Positions 1-8,999 of a stretch of 64,000 nt of DNA are shown in pieces (within the stretch, counting starts at the first letter, position 1; every line of letters starts with the position of its first letter). The notes under the pieces are model-generated. The model was given only the letters and a program-made list of their open reading frames with translations. It ran no database searches and had not been told where the DNA came from. Source of the stretch: Aureimonas jatrophae (GTDB taxonomy: Bacteria; Pseudomonadota; Alphaproteobacteria; Rhizobiales; Rhizobiaceae); assembly GCF_900104035.1 (NCBI RefSeq), contig NZ_FNIT01000001.1, positions 621,262 to 685,261 of the forward strand, given 5' to 3'. The position numbers and the translations under genes are program-made.

Positions 1-1
1 G

Positions 2-478
2 GCGAGAAGCCGCGTCGACGCCCTGCGCGAGGAGACGGCGCGCGCGCTCGACGCCCTGTCGCGCCAGCTCGTCGACCAGGGGCTGGCCGTGTGGTCGGGC
101 GAGGGCAGCTCGGAGCCCTCGCGTCTCATCGTGCGCGGCCGGGCGAACCTTCTGGAGAACGTGTCCGAGGCCGCCGACCTCGACCGGTTGCGCCATCTCT
201 TCGACGATCTGGAATCCAAGTCCTCGATCGTGGAGCTGATCGACCTCGCGGAAGCGGGCAACGGGGTGCGCATCTTCATCGGCTCGGAGAACAAGCTCTT
301 CTCCTTGTCCGGCTCGTCGCTGGTCATCGCCCCTTATTCCGACGCCGACCAGCGCGTGGTGGGCGCGGTCGGCGTGATCGGCCCGACGCGCCTCAACTAC
401 CGGCGCATCGTGCCGATGGTGGACTACACGGCGCGCCTCGTGTCGCGGCTTCTGGCGGGCACCGCGCGTCGACCCTGA
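2..478 (+). CDS. hrcA: Heat-inducible transcription repressor HrcA, C-terminal part
   Basis: The frame is open from the first bases of the window and encodes the last 158 residues of HrcA, the repressor of class I heat-shock genes that binds CIRCE operators and is kept folded by GroEL. Visible family features are the segment LLENVSEAADLDRLRHLFDDL, the stretch around VRIFIGSEN, and the end segment GVIGPTRLNYRRIVPMVDY. The N-terminal winged helix lies upstream of the window. grpE follows on the same strand after 148 bases, the usual rhizobial hrcA-grpE order. Partial only because of the window edge; no frameshift is seen. Confidence 0.93.
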   Translation, partial: ARSRVDALREETARALDALSRQLVDQGLAVWSGEGSSEPSRLIVRGRANLLENVSEAADLDRLRHLFDDLESKSSIVELIDLAEAGNGVRIFIGSENKLFSLSGSSLVIAPYSDADQRVVGAVGVIGPTRLNYRRIVPMVDYTARLVSRLLAGTARRP

Positions 479-503
479 CGCGCGTCCGTCGCCATGATCC
501 AGC

Positions 504-532
504 CTTGATTTCGGTGGGGTCGCATTCGATAT
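504..532 (+). promoter_or_regulatory. Possible sigma-32 type heat-shock promoter before grpE
   Basis: CTTGAT at 504-509 and CGATAT at 527-532 are separated by exactly 17 bases. The arrangement resembles the alphaproteobacterial RpoH pattern (CTTG, 17-18 bases, then a C-and-AT-rich -10). It lies about 95 bases upstream of the grpE start, in the 148-base hrcA-grpE gap. The match is short and could be chance; grpE could also be read from the hrcA promoter. Confidence 0.35.
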
Positions 533-626
533 GCGGCCCGACATGCGTTTTTGGAGCGGCAGGGGTCGGCCCGCCATGCGGGCGGCCTCCGCCTTTGCGT
601 CCGTCAGTGAAGGAGCATTCCCACCC

Positions 627-1367
627 ATGACCAGCGATACGCAGCGCGACGAGACCGTCCAGCAGCCCACCGGCGCCTCGGAGGGCGCGGCCTTCTTCAA
701 GGGTTCGGGGGTGGCGGGCGCGGCCGGCGGCGCGCCGGGGCAGTCGTCGCAAGCTTCCGAGGGCGACACGGTGCCGACCGGCGGCGAGGCTTCGGCCGAG
801 ACGCCGAGCCAGGCCGGCGCCCTGTCGCAGCGCCTTCTGGAGATGGAAGGCGAGAACGCCGAACTGCGCGACCGCATGATGCGGCTCGCCGCCGACATGG
901 AGAACCTACGCCGGCGCACCGAGCGCGAGATCAAGGACGCGCGCCAGTTCGCGGTCGCCAACTTCGCGCGCGACATGCTGGCCGTGTCCGACAACCTCGC
1001 CCGCGCCATCCAGGCCCTGCCGGAGGGTGCGCGCGAGTCGGGCGACGCCGGCTTCTCGGCCCTGGTGGAGGGCGTCGAGATGACGGGTCGCGCCATGCTG
1101 TCGACGCTGGAGCGCCACGGCGTGCGCAAGCTCGAGCCCGAGGGCCAGCGCTTCGATCCGAACTTCCATCAGGCGATGTTCGAGGTGCCCAATCCCGACC
1201 TGCCCAACAACACCGTGGTGCAGGTGGTCCAGGACGGCTACGCCATCGGCGAGCGCGTCCTGCGCCCGGCCATGGTGGGCGTCGCGAAGGGCGGCCCGAA
1301 GGCCGCGCCCGCGGGCGAGACCCCCGCGAAGCCCGGCGTGCCCGACGAGAGCACCAAGGACGCCTGA
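627..1367 (+). CDS. grpE: Nucleotide exchange factor GrpE
   Basis: GrpE releases ADP from DnaK and acts in the DnaK-DnaJ chaperone cycle in the cytoplasm. The ATG at 627 is chosen because AAGGAG lies at 610-615; an upstream in-frame ATG at 531 lacks such a site. The 246-residue product has a low-complexity Gly/Ala/Glu-rich N-terminal part to about residue 60, then a long helical coiled coil ([20 protein letters not shown]), and the C-terminal beta domain with the GrpE signature near [16 protein letters not shown] and [19 protein letters not shown]. It follows hrcA, as in many Hyphomicrobiales. It converges on folD with only 18 bases between the two stops. Confidence 0.96.
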   Translation: MTSDTQRDETVQQPTGASEGAAFFKGSGVAGAAGGAPGQSSQASEGDTVPTGGEASAETPSQAGALSQRLLEMEGENAELRDRMMRLAADMENLRRRTEREIKDARQFAVANFARDMLAVSDNLARAIQALPEGARESGDAGFSALVEGVEMTGRAMLSTLERHGVRKLEPEGQRFDPNFHQAMFEVPNPDLPNNTVVQVVQDGYAIGERVLRPAMVGVAKGGPKAAPAGETPAKPGVPDESTKDA

Positions 1368-1375
1368 GGCGTCCT
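1357..1375 (+). other. Hairpin with the grpE stop codon as its loop
   Basis: AGGACGCC (1357-1364) and GGCGTCCT (1368-1375) form a perfect 8-bp stem, and the three loop bases are the TGA stop codon of grpE. It sits in the 18-base gap between the convergent grpE and folD. No T-run follows, so it is not a classic intrinsic terminator. It may help define the 3' end of either transcript. Confidence 0.5.
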
Positions 1376-1385
1376 GGCCGCCCGA

Positions 1386-2288
1386 TCAGAAGCGCGGCGG
1401 GGTCGCTCCCGCCGCGCGATAGGCGGCGCGCACCGTGTTGGCCATGAGCATGGCCACCGTCATCGGGCCGACGCCGCCGGGCACCGGCGTCACGAAGCCG
1501 GCTACGGCCTCCGCCTCGCCATACCGCACGTCGCCCACGAGCCGCGTCTTGCCCTCGCCGCGCTCGGGCGCGTCGATCCGGTTGATGCCGACGTCGATCA
1601 CCACCGCGCCGGGCTTCACGGCGTCCGCTCCCAGCATCTCCGGGCGCCCGACCGCCGCCACCAGGATGTCGGCGGTCCGGCACAACGCGTCGAGGTCGCG
1701 CGTGCGCGAGTGGGCGACGGTCACCGTGGCGTCGGAGCTCAGCAAGAGCTGCGCCATCGGCTTGCCCACGAGGTTGGAGCGGCCCACCACGACGGCAACG
1801 AGCCCCGACAGGTTCTCGCCGATCGCCTCGCGGATGAGCCGCATCGACCCCGCCGGCGTGCAGGGCACCATGGCGTCCGCGATCTGGCCGGAGGCGAGGC
1901 GTCCCGCGTTCACCAGCGTCAAGCCGTCGACGTCCTTGTCGGGGTGGATGCGGTTCACGACGCGCGCGGCATCGAGCCCCTTGGGAAGCGGCAGCTGCTG
2001 CAGGATGCCATGGATCGCGGGGTCGGCGTTCAGCGCGTCGATCAGCGCGAGAAGGTCGGCTTCCGCCACGTCGGCGGGCAGGCGATGCGTGACGGAATGG
2101 AAGCCGCAGGCCTCCGCCGTGCGTCCCTTCGAGCCGACATAGACCTGGGAGGCCGGGTCCTCGCCCACCAGCACCACGGCCAGCCCCGGTCGGACACCGT
2201 GCGTCTCGCGCAGCCGGTCGCCGGCCTCGCGCGCCTCGGCGAGCACCCTGTCGGCCGAAGCCCGTCCGTCGATCCGTTGTGCCGTCAT
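1386..2288 (-). CDS. folD: Bifunctional methylenetetrahydrofolate dehydrogenase/cyclohydrolase FolD
   Basis: FolD interconverts 5,10-methylene-THF and 10-formyl-THF with NADP in one-carbon metabolism. From the ATG at 2288, preceded by a clear GGAGG, the protein is 300 residues. It shows the catalytic Tyr50 and Lys54 in [10 protein letters not shown], the family segment [11 protein letters not shown] near residue 95, DKDVDGL near 118, and the NADP-binding [11 protein letters not shown] at 168-178. An in-frame start 8 codons upstream (2312) is possible but lacks the ribosome-binding site. It converges on grpE and diverges from the next gene with a gap of about 130 bases. Confidence 0.96.
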   Translation of the reverse strand: MTAQRIDGRASADRVLAEAREAGDRLRETHGVRPGLAVVLVGEDPASQVYVGSKGRTAEACGFHSVTHRLPADVAEADLLALIDALNADPAIHGILQQLPLPKGLDAARVVNRIHPDKDVDGLTLVNAGRLASGQIADAMVPCTPAGSMRLIREAIGENLSGLVAVVVGRSNLVGKPMAQLLLSSDATVTVAHSRTRDLDALCRTADILVAAVGRPEMLGADAVKPGAVVIDVGINRIDAPERGEGKTRLVGDVRYGEAEAVAGFVTPVPGGVGPMTVAMLMANTVRAAYRAAGATPPRF

Positions 2289-2418
2289 GAAAGCCTCCGG
2301 GCTCCCGCTCATGTTGCGCCGCGATGGGCCTTATAGAAGCGCCGCGCGTGCGAGGCGAGGGCCGTGGACGCGTCCCACCGCGCGCCTATCTCCCGGCCAG
2401 GACCATAAGGGGATCGCG

Positions 2419-3198
2419 ATGCAGCTTCGGGATCGGGTGGCGGTGGTGTCGGGCGCAGCTTCGGGGATCGGGCGCGCGATCGCCGAACTCTATGCGCGCG
2501 AGGGCGCGGCGGTGGCGGTGGCCGACCTCGACGGCGCCAAGGCCGCCGCGGCGGCGACCGCGATCGAGGCGGCGGGCGGACGCGCGCTCGGCCTCGCCAT
2601 GGATGTCACCGACGAGGCGGCGGTCGACGACGGCATGCGGGAGATCGAGCGCACGCTCGGGCCCGTGGATGTCATGGTGGCGAACGCCGGCATTCAGATC
2701 GTCCATCCGATCGAGGACTTTCCCTACAAGGAGTTCCGGCGCGTCGTGGACATCCATCTCGGCGGCTCGTTCCTTCTCACGAAGGCGGCCGTGCGGCAGA
2801 TGTATCCGCGACGGCGCGGCTCGCTCATCTACATGGGCTCGGTGCACAGCCACGAGGCCTCGCCGCTGAAGAGCGCCTATGTCGCGGCCAAGCACGCCGT
2901 GCTCGGGCTCGCTCGCGTCATGGCCAAGGAGGGCGGGCCGCATGGCGTGCGCTCCAACGTCATCTGCCCCGGCTTCGTGCGCACCCCGCTCGTCGAGAAG
3001 CAGATCCCCGAGCAGGCACGAGATCTCGGCATCTCCGAAGAGGAGGTGGTGAGCCGCGTCATGCTGGGCCGCACCGTGGACGGCGAGTTCACGACGCTCG
3101 ACGACGTGGCGGCGGTCGCGCTGTTTCTCGCCGCCTTCCCTTCGGCCGCGCTGACCGGCCAGAGCATCACCGCCAGCCACGGCTGGTATACCGCCTGA
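2419..3198 (+). CDS. bdhA: D-3-hydroxybutyrate dehydrogenase, SDR family
   Basis: This enzyme oxidises 3-hydroxybutyrate to acetoacetate with NAD in polyhydroxybutyrate and ketone-body turnover. The 259-residue protein is a classical SDR with the nucleotide-binding GAASGIG at 12-18, the NAG motif near 89-91, catalytic Ser141 and the YVAAK motif (Tyr154, Lys158). The C-terminal part (GFVRTPLVEKQIPEQARDLG, then LGRTVDGEFTTLDDVA) is typical of hydroxybutyrate dehydrogenases rather than general SDRs. The start at 2419 follows AAGGGG. A DUF3096 peptide and an NADH dehydrogenase-like gene follow closely on the same strand. The substrate is inferred from family resemblance. Confidence 0.85.
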   Translation: MQLRDRVAVVSGAASGIGRAIAELYAREGAAVAVADLDGAKAAAAATAIEAAGGRALGLAMDVTDEAAVDDGMREIERTLGPVDVMVANAGIQIVHPIEDFPYKEFRRVVDIHLGGSFLLTKAAVRQMYPRRRGSLIYMGSVHSHEASPLKSAYVAAKHAVLGLARVMAKEGGPHGVRSNVICPGFVRTPLVEKQIPEQARDLGISEEEVVSRVMLGRTVDGEFTTLDDVAAVALFLAAFPSAALTGQSITASHGWYTA

Positions 3199-3208
3199 GA
3201 GGAATCGC

Positions 3209-3349
3209 ATGGACGTCATCGTCATCCAGCCCGTGGTCGCGCTCATCGCGGGCGTCCTGATCCTCCTGATCCCGCGGCTCCTGAACATCATCGTCGCGGT
3301 CTACCTGATCGCGGTCGGGCTGATCGGCCTGACGGCGGGCGTGAGCTGA
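3209..3349 (+). CDS. DUF3096 family small membrane protein
   Basis: This 46-residue open frame starts at the ATG at 3209, 10 bases after the bdhA stop, with GAGAGGAA as ribosome-binding site. Nearly the whole peptide is hydrophobic: after MDVIVIQPVVA come two helices separated by the PRLLN turn, the pattern of DUF3096. The function of that family is unknown. The next gene begins two bases after its stop, so bdhA, this gene and the NADH dehydrogenase-like gene probably share a transcript. Confidence 0.85.
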   Translation: MDVIVIQPVVALIAGVLILLIPRLLNIIVAVYLIAVGLIGLTAGVS

Positions 3350-3351
3350 GC

Positions 3352-4629
3352 GTGGCGCACCGGCTCCTGATTCTGGGTGGCGGCGCGGGCGGGCTGGAGC
3401 TCGCCTCGCAGTTTGCCGGGCACGGCGATATCGAGGTCACGCTGGTGGACCGGGAGGCGACCCATGTATGGAAGCCCCGCCTCCACGAGCTCGCCGCGGG
3501 CACGGTCTCGACCTCCCTGTCGGAGATCTCCTTCTACCGGCTCGGGCATCTCCGGCAGTTCCGCTTCGAGCAGGGCAGCGTCGAGGCGCTCGATCCCGAG
3601 CGCCGCACGGTGCGCCTCGCCGCCCTGCGCGACCGGGCGGCCGGAATCGAGGTACCCCCGCGCGAGATCGGCTACGACGGCTGCGTAGTGGCGCTCGGCG
3701 GCGTGACCGCCGACTTCGGCGTCGAGGGCGTGACGGAGAACGCCGTGCGCCTCGACGGCAAGGAGGATGCCGACGCCTTCCGCGAGCGCTTCGTGCTGGC
3801 CATGATCGGCGCGCGCGAGAGCGGTCGCCCGGCCGACGTCGTGATCGTCGGCTCCGGCGCGACCGGAACCGAACTCGCCGCTCACCTTCGCAACTCCGAG
3901 CGCGCCTTCTTCGACCAGAACGCGCGCGAGCGCGAGACGAAGCTGCTGGACATCACCATCCTCGAGGCGGGCGACGAGCTGATGCCGGGCGCCAGCGACG
4001 AGTTGCGGCGGGGCCTTGCCGCGCGGTTGCGCGAACTCGACGTCAAGGTCGTCACCAACGTCAGGGTCTCGGCGGTGGACCGGGACGAGGTGCGGGCGGG
4101 CGGCGAGCGTTGGCCCGCGACCCTGACGGTCTGGGCCGGCGGGCTCACGGGCTCCCCCGTTCTCGGTCGGCTCGGGCCGTTCCAGATCGACAAGCGGGGC
4201 CGCATCGTGGTGGACGAGACGCTGGCCGCGGAGGGCGTCCCGCATGTCTGGGCGATGGGCGACGCCACCAGCCTGACCCCGCGCGGCAGCGACAAGCCGC
4301 TGCCGCCCACGGCCCAGGTCGCGAGCCAGCAAGCCGACTATCTCGCGGAGGTCCTGCCCCTCACGCTTAAGGGCGAGCCAGTGGAGCCCTTCCGCTACCG
4401 CGATCGCGGCAAGCTCGTCTCGCTCGCGCGGGCGGGCGCCGTCGGCTCGTTGCCGGTCGGTCGCAAGAACAAGCTCGAGATCGACGGGGTGGCGGCGGTG
4501 GCTGCCTACAACGCGCTCCAGCGCCAGCACCAGTGGCGCGTGCTCGGCCCCTGGCGCGGCACGGTCGCGATCGCGGCCGACATGGTGTCGCCCGCCAAGG
4601 GACCCGCGCTGAAGCTGCACGGCGACTGA
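3352..4629 (+). CDS. NAD(P)/FAD-dependent oxidoreductase, type II NADH dehydrogenase-like
   Basis: The 425-residue flavoprotein begins at a GTG two bases after the DUF3096 gene. It has two Rossmann motifs, GGGAGG at residues 9-14 for FAD and VIVGSGATGTELA near residue 165 for NAD(P)H, plus the FAD-closing WAMGDATSL near residue 302. This is the layout of alternative (non-proton-pumping) NADH:quinone dehydrogenases. The conserved ending PVEPFRYRDRGKLVSLARAG and the residues that follow match the Ndh family. A likely role is re-oxidation of NADH at the inner membrane, which would suit its place after an NADH-producing dehydrogenase; that link is inference. Confidence 0.85.
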   Translation: MAHRLLILGGGAGGLELASQFAGHGDIEVTLVDREATHVWKPRLHELAAGTVSTSLSEISFYRLGHLRQFRFEQGSVEALDPERRTVRLAALRDRAAGIEVPPREIGYDGCVVALGGVTADFGVEGVTENAVRLDGKEDADAFRERFVLAMIGARESGRPADVVIVGSGATGTELAAHLRNSERAFFDQNARERETKLLDITILEAGDELMPGASDELRRGLAARLRELDVKVVTNVRVSAVDRDEVRAGGERWPATLTVWAGGLTGSPVLGRLGPFQIDKRGRIVVDETLAAEGVPHVWAMGDATSLTPRGSDKPLPPTAQVASQQADYLAEVLPLTLKGEPVEPFRYRDRGKLVSLARAGAVGSLPVGRKNKLEIDGVAAVAAYNALQRQHQWRVLGPWRGTVAIAADMVSPAKGPALKLHGD

Positions 4630-4673
4630 GCCGGCGGCTGGCCCATCCTTTCGAGAAGGCGGCCTTGCGGGCC

Positions 4674-5315
4674 TCAGAACTCGATGCCGACCTGCGCCTT
4701 CACGCCGGAGCGGAACGGGTGCTTCACCATCTCCATCTCGGTGACGAGGTCGGCGAGCTCGATCAGCTCCTCGCGCGCGTTGCGGCCGGTGACGACGACA
4801 TGCTTCATCTCCGGCTTGTGGTCGCGCAGGAAGTCGACGACCTCGCCGACCGGGATGTAGTCGTAGCGCAGGACGATGTTGAGCTCGTCCAGCACCACCA
4901 TCTGGTGCTCGTCGTCGAGGATCAGCGCCTTGGCGCGCTCCCAGGCGGCGCGGGCCGCCGCGATGTCGCGCTGGCGGTCCTGCGTCTCCCAGGTGAAGCC
5001 GTCGCCCATGGCGGTGATGGTCACCTGATCGCTGAAGCGCTCCAGCGCCCGTCGCTCGCCGGTCTCCCAGCGGCCCTTCACGAACTGGACGATGCCGACC
5101 CGCATGTCGTTGCCGATCGCGCGGAACACGAGGCCGAAGGCGGCGGTCGACTTGCCCTTGCCCTTGCCGGTGTGGACGATGAGGAGGCCCTTCTCCACGG
5201 TCTTGGTGGCGATGATCTTGTCGCGCGCGGCCTTCTTCTTGCGCATCTTCTCGGCGTGGCGGGCGTCGAGCTCCTCCTCGCTCATGGTGGCGAGGACGGG
5301 GGATTTCTCGCTCAT
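4674..5315 (-). CDS. cobO: Cob(I)yrinic acid a,c-diamide adenosyltransferase CobO
   Basis: CobO transfers the 5'-deoxyadenosyl group of ATP to cob(I)yrinate a,c-diamide. The 213-residue product has a basic N-terminal helix (EKMRKKKAARDK) and a P-loop of the CobA/CobO type around HTGKGKGKSTA (48-58). Further on are the family segments QFVKGRWETGE, VVLDELN and VVTGRNA. Its ATG overlaps the cobN stop by four bases (ATGA), making it the last gene of the riboswitch-led operon cbtB-cbtA-cobU-cobW-cobN-cobO. It converges on the NADH dehydrogenase-like gene across about 44 bases. Confidence 0.96.
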   Translation of the reverse strand: MSEKSPVLATMSEEELDARHAEKMRKKKAARDKIIATKTVEKGLLIVHTGKGKGKSTAAFGLVFRAIGNDMRVGIVQFVKGRWETGERRALERFSDQVTITAMGDGFTWETQDRQRDIAAARAAWERAKALILDDEHQMVVLDELNIVLRYDYIPVGEVVDFLRDHKPEMKHVVVTGRNAREELIELADLVTEMEMVKHPFRSGVKAQVGIEF

Positions 5316-8300
5316 GAGGCGATCCTTTGGTGCAAGTCGTTGCGGCGAGGATGCCAGAAGCCACGCCGCACCGCTTCCCGAAAACGCGCCTCCATCTCGG
5401 CGAGCGCCGCCGGATTGTGCCGCTCGATGAAGCCGCGCACCGCCGCGTCGCCGAGATACGCGTCGTGCAGGAGGTCGAAGTGGCGGCCGGGCACGGCGTT
5501 GGTGGTGGCGGCAAAGGCGAAGAGGTAGTCCACGGTCGCCGCCATCTCGAAGGCGCCCTTGTAGCCGTGGCGCATGACGCCCGCGATCCACTTCGGGTTG
5601 GCGGCGCGCCCGCGCACGACCCGCGCGATCTCCTCGGCTAACGTGCGCGGCACGGGGCGCTCGGGGTTTGAGTGGTCGAGGTGGTAGCTTGCGGGCGCCG
5701 TCCCCGAGAGATGCTCGACGCTCGCGGCGAGCCCCCCCTCGAACTGGTAGTAGTCGTCGGAGTCGAGAAGGTCGTGCTCGCGGTTGTCCTGGTTCTGGAC
5801 GACGGCCTGCACGGCGGCGAGGCGGCGCTCCAGCGCGGGCCTCGCCGGCACGCCCTCCTCGCCGTCGCCATAGCTGTAGCCGCCCCAGACGAGGAAGCCT
5901 TCGGCGAGATCGGCTCGGCTTCGCCAGCCGCCCTCGTCGATCAGCGCCTGCAGCCCTGCGCCGTAGGCGCCGGGCCTGGAGCCGAAGACGCGCGCGCCCG
6001 CCATGCGGCGTGCGGAGTCAGTCGAATGCCCGTCGCGCCGGAGGCTGTCCGTCTCCTCGCGAAAGCGCGCGGCGATCGGGTTATCCTCCTCGTCCTCGTC
6101 GAGCAGCGCCACGGCGCGCACCGCGCGATCGAACAGCGCGATCTGCTCGGGAAAGGCGTCGCGGAAGAAGCCGGAGATGCGCAAGGTCACGTCGACCCGT
6201 CCGCGCCCGAGCCGGGCGGGCGTCAGGATCTCGAAGCCGGTGACGCGCCCGCTTGCGCGCTCCCAGGTCGGCTGAACGCCGATCAGCGCTAGCGCTTGCG
6301 CGATGTCATCGCCGCCCGTGCGCATGTTGGCGGTGCCCCAGGCGGTGAGCGCCAGCGCGCGCAAGGGTTCGCCGTGGTCCTGCGCGTGGCGGGCGAGCAG
6401 CAGCTCCGCCGAGCGGCGCCCGAGGCTCCAGGCGGCTTCGGTCGGCACACCGCGCGTGTCGACCGAGAAGAAGTTGCGCCCCGTCGGCAGCGTATCGGGC
6501 CGCCCGCGCGTCGGCGCGCCCGAGGGGCCGGGGGGCACGAAGCGCCCGTCGAGGCCGGCCAGCAGCCCCGCGATCTCGGCCGCTCCCGAGCGGTCCAGCG
6601 CGGGCGCAAGGCGCCCCCGAACGTCGCCAAGCACCGCGCGTGTCGCTTCCCAGGCGGCGTCCGGCTCGGTCTCGCCCTCGACCAAGGCGGCGGCCAGCGC
6701 CTCCAGCCGTTCCACGGTGTCGCCCCGGCTGCGCCAGGGACCGGTGGCGATGCTGGCGAGAACGGCCGGGCGCGCGCCGTCCCACGGCGCGCCCCAGTCG
6801 CCGCCGAGCGGGTCGAAGGCCAAGTCCAGATCGGCGCTCAGCGCGCGCGTCAGCGAGGCCTCGGCCGGCTCCAGGCCGCGCGGCAGGCGGGCGAGCGCCA
6901 CGAGCGTGTCGCGCCGCAGCCGTCCTTCCGGCGAGCACCCGAAGACATGCAGCCCGTCGCGGATCTGCATCTCCTTGAGCTCGCACAGCCAGCCGTCGAG
7001 CTTTTGAACCGTCTCGGGATCGTCGATCGAGCCCAGACCGGCATCGGCGAGAAGCCCGCTCGCCTTGGCGAGGTCGGCGATCTCGCGCGCCAGGAGCCTG
7101 GCGCGGCGCGGATCGCCCTCGGTGGCCGTGAAATACTCGTCCACCAGCGCTTCGAGGTCGCGCGCCGCTCCGTGGCTCTCGGCGCGCGCGAGCGGCGGGG
7201 TCAGGTGGTCCACCACGACGCCGGCCGTGCGCCGCTTGGCCTGGCTCCCCTCGCCGGGATCGTTGACGATGAAGGGATAAAGGTGGGGCAGGGGCCCGAG
7301 GAGCGCCTGCGGCCAGCACGCGTCGCTTGCCCCCAGCGCCTTGCCCGGCAGCCACTCGAGGTTGCCGTGCTTGCCCATGTGGATCACGGCGTCTGCCGCG
7401 AAGCCCTCGCGCAGCCAGCCGTAGAAGGCGAGGTAGTTGTGCGGGGGCACCAGCGCGGGATCGTGGAAGCTGGAGGCGGGATCGATGTTGTAGCCGCGCG
7501 CCGGCTGGACGCCGATCGCGACGCCGTCGCCCAAGCGCAGGACGGGGATGGCGAAGACACCCTCGCTGAACATCGGGTCGTCCGCCGGCGCGCCCCAGCG
7601 ATCGGTGACGGCCTGGCGCAGCGCCTCCGGCAGGGTCGCGAGAAAGGTCTCGTGCCGCTCGAGCGGCCAGGTTTCCCGGATTTGGCGGCCGGCGACGCCG
7701 GCATTGGTCGGTCCCTCGGCGAGCTGTCGCATCAGCGCGTCGCCGTCCGCCGGGATGTCGTCGACGCGGTAGCCGGCGTTCCGCATCGCCCGCAGCACGT
7801 TGACCGTCCCGGCCGGCGTATCGAGCCCGACGCCGTTGCCGAGCCGCCCGTCGCGGTTGGGATAGTTGGCGAGCACGATCGCGACGCGGCGCTCGGCCAC
7901 CGGCGTGTTCCGCAGCCGCGCCCAAGACCCGGCCAGCGCGGCGGTGAAGCGGATGCCGCTTGCGTCCGGCTCGTGCGCGACCACGGAAATCTCGGTGCGC
8001 GCGTCGAAGCGCGCCTGTGCCTTGAAGGCGAGCGCGCGCGAGAAGACGCGCCCGTCCACCTCGGGAAGCGCGACGTTCATGGCAAGGTCCCGGGCGCCGA
8101 GGCCGCGTGGCGAGGCGTCCCACGCCTCGCGCGAGCCGGCCGCGAGGATGCCCTGCAGGACGACGGCCCCGCTCTCCTCCAGCACCGTCGGCACCCGCTC
8201 GCCGCGCAGGGCCGACACCGCGAAGCTCGTGAGGTTCACGGCGACCGCGGGCGGGCGCTCCCCGAACAGCGTGCGCAGGACGGCGGTGCTGGCCTCGTCC

Positions 8301-8992
8301 TTGAGGCTCGCGACGAACACGGGAAGCGGGTCGAGCCCCTCGCGCTCCAGGGCAGCGCACAGGGACTCCACGACGCCGAGATGCCCGCTCTGAAGAAGCG
8401 CGCGGTAGAAGCAGACGGCGGCCACCGGCGCGCCTGCGTTGCGGCGCGCCCGCTGCCATTCGCCCGCACGCGGCAGGGGACGGGCCGGCTCGGGCCAGGG
8501 CGCGTCGCCCAGGATCGCGCGCGTCGCCCGCAGAAAGGCGTCGGCGTTCTCCGGTCCGCCGGCCAGGAGATAGCCGGCGAGCCGCCCCGCCTCCGGCTCG
8601 CCCAACGTCGACAGCGCGGCCAGTTCGGCATCCGGCCGCTCGTCGCCCGGCAGGAACAGGACGGGAAATCCGTGCCGCCGGCCCGCCGCGCTCCAGGCCT
8701 CGCAGCCATGCGCCCAGTAGCTGCGCCCGCCCAGCACGCGGATCACCGCGAGACGAAGGCGGGGCGCGAGGCGCTCCAGCTGCGCGTCCACCGACATGGG
8801 ATGGCCGAGCTGGGTCAGGTTCGCGAGCCGCAGCTCGTCGCGCGGCATGTCCAGCCGCTCGGCCGCCGCCGCCAGACTGGCCAGCTCCGTGTCGGCGGCC
8901 GACAGGACGAGGACGCGCCCCGGCGTCTGGCCGAGATCGACGGCCGGCGTCCCTTCGCTGAGCGAAACCCCTTGCGCGAGCGGCAGGTGCAC
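5312..8992 (-). CDS. cobN: Cobaltochelatase subunit CobN
   Basis: CobN is the large subunit of the ATP-dependent CobNST complex that inserts cobalt into hydrogenobyrinate a,c-diamide. The 1226-residue protein starts at a GTG (8992), 7 bases after cobW. The N-terminus MHLPLAQG, followed by AVDLGQTPGRVLVLSAADTE, matches CobN. Internal landmarks are GYNIDPASSFHDPALVPPHN, VIHMGKHGNLEWLPGKALG and WGTANMRTGGDDIAQALALI, and the end WHPRRNDLHQRIA is typical. The partner subunits CobS and CobT of P. denitrificans are not in this window; in related genomes they lie elsewhere. No disruption was seen. Confidence 0.96.
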   Translation of the reverse strand: MHLPLAQGVSLSEGTPAVDLGQTPGRVLVLSAADTELASLAAAAERLDMPRDELRLANLTQLGHPMSVDAQLERLAPRLRLAVIRVLGGRSYWAHGCEAWSAAGRRHGFPVLFLPGDERPDAELAALSTLGEPEAGRLAGYLLAGGPENADAFLRATRAILGDAPWPEPARPLPRAGEWQRARRNAGAPVAAVCFYRALLQSGHLGVVESLCAALEREGLDPLPVFVASLKDEASTAVLRTLFGERPPAVAVNLTSFAVSALRGERVPTVLEESGAVVLQGILAAGSREAWDASPRGLGARDLAMNVALPEVDGRVFSRALAFKAQARFDARTEISVVAHEPDASGIRFTAALAGSWARLRNTPVAERRVAIVLANYPNRDGRLGNGVGLDTPAGTVNVLRAMRNAGYRVDDIPADGDALMRQLAEGPTNAGVAGRQIRETWPLERHETFLATLPEALRQAVTDRWGAPADDPMFSEGVFAIPVLRLGDGVAIGVQPARGYNIDPASSFHDPALVPPHNYLAFYGWLREGFAADAVIHMGKHGNLEWLPGKALGASDACWPQALLGPLPHLYPFIVNDPGEGSQAKRRTAGVVVDHLTPPLARAESHGAARDLEALVDEYFTATEGDPRRARLLAREIADLAKASGLLADAGLGSIDDPETVQKLDGWLCELKEMQIRDGLHVFGCSPEGRLRRDTLVALARLPRGLEPAEASLTRALSADLDLAFDPLGGDWGAPWDGARPAVLASIATGPWRSRGDTVERLEALAAALVEGETEPDAAWEATRAVLGDVRGRLAPALDRSGAAEIAGLLAGLDGRFVPPGPSGAPTRGRPDTLPTGRNFFSVDTRGVPTEAAWSLGRRSAELLLARHAQDHGEPLRALALTAWGTANMRTGGDDIAQALALIGVQPTWERASGRVTGFEILTPARLGRGRVDVTLRISGFFRDAFPEQIALFDRAVRAVALLDEDEEDNPIAARFREETDSLRRDGHSTDSARRMAGARVFGSRPGAYGAGLQALIDEGGWRSRADLAEGFLVWGGYSYGDGEEGVPARPALERRLAAVQAVVQNQDNREHDLLDSDDYYQFEGGLAASVEHLSGTAPASYHLDHSNPERPVPRTLAEEIARVVRGRAANPKWIAGVMRHGYKGAFEMAATVDYLFAFAATTNAVPGRHFDLLHDAYLGDAAVRGFIERHNPAALAEMEARFREAVRRGFWHPRRNDLHQRIAS

Positions 8993-8999
8993 GGCGCGG

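Noticed and set aside
3301-5514. Long minus-strand frame across the NADH dehydrogenase-like gene and cobO
   Set aside because: It has no family motif and overlaps two well-supported genes in other frames.
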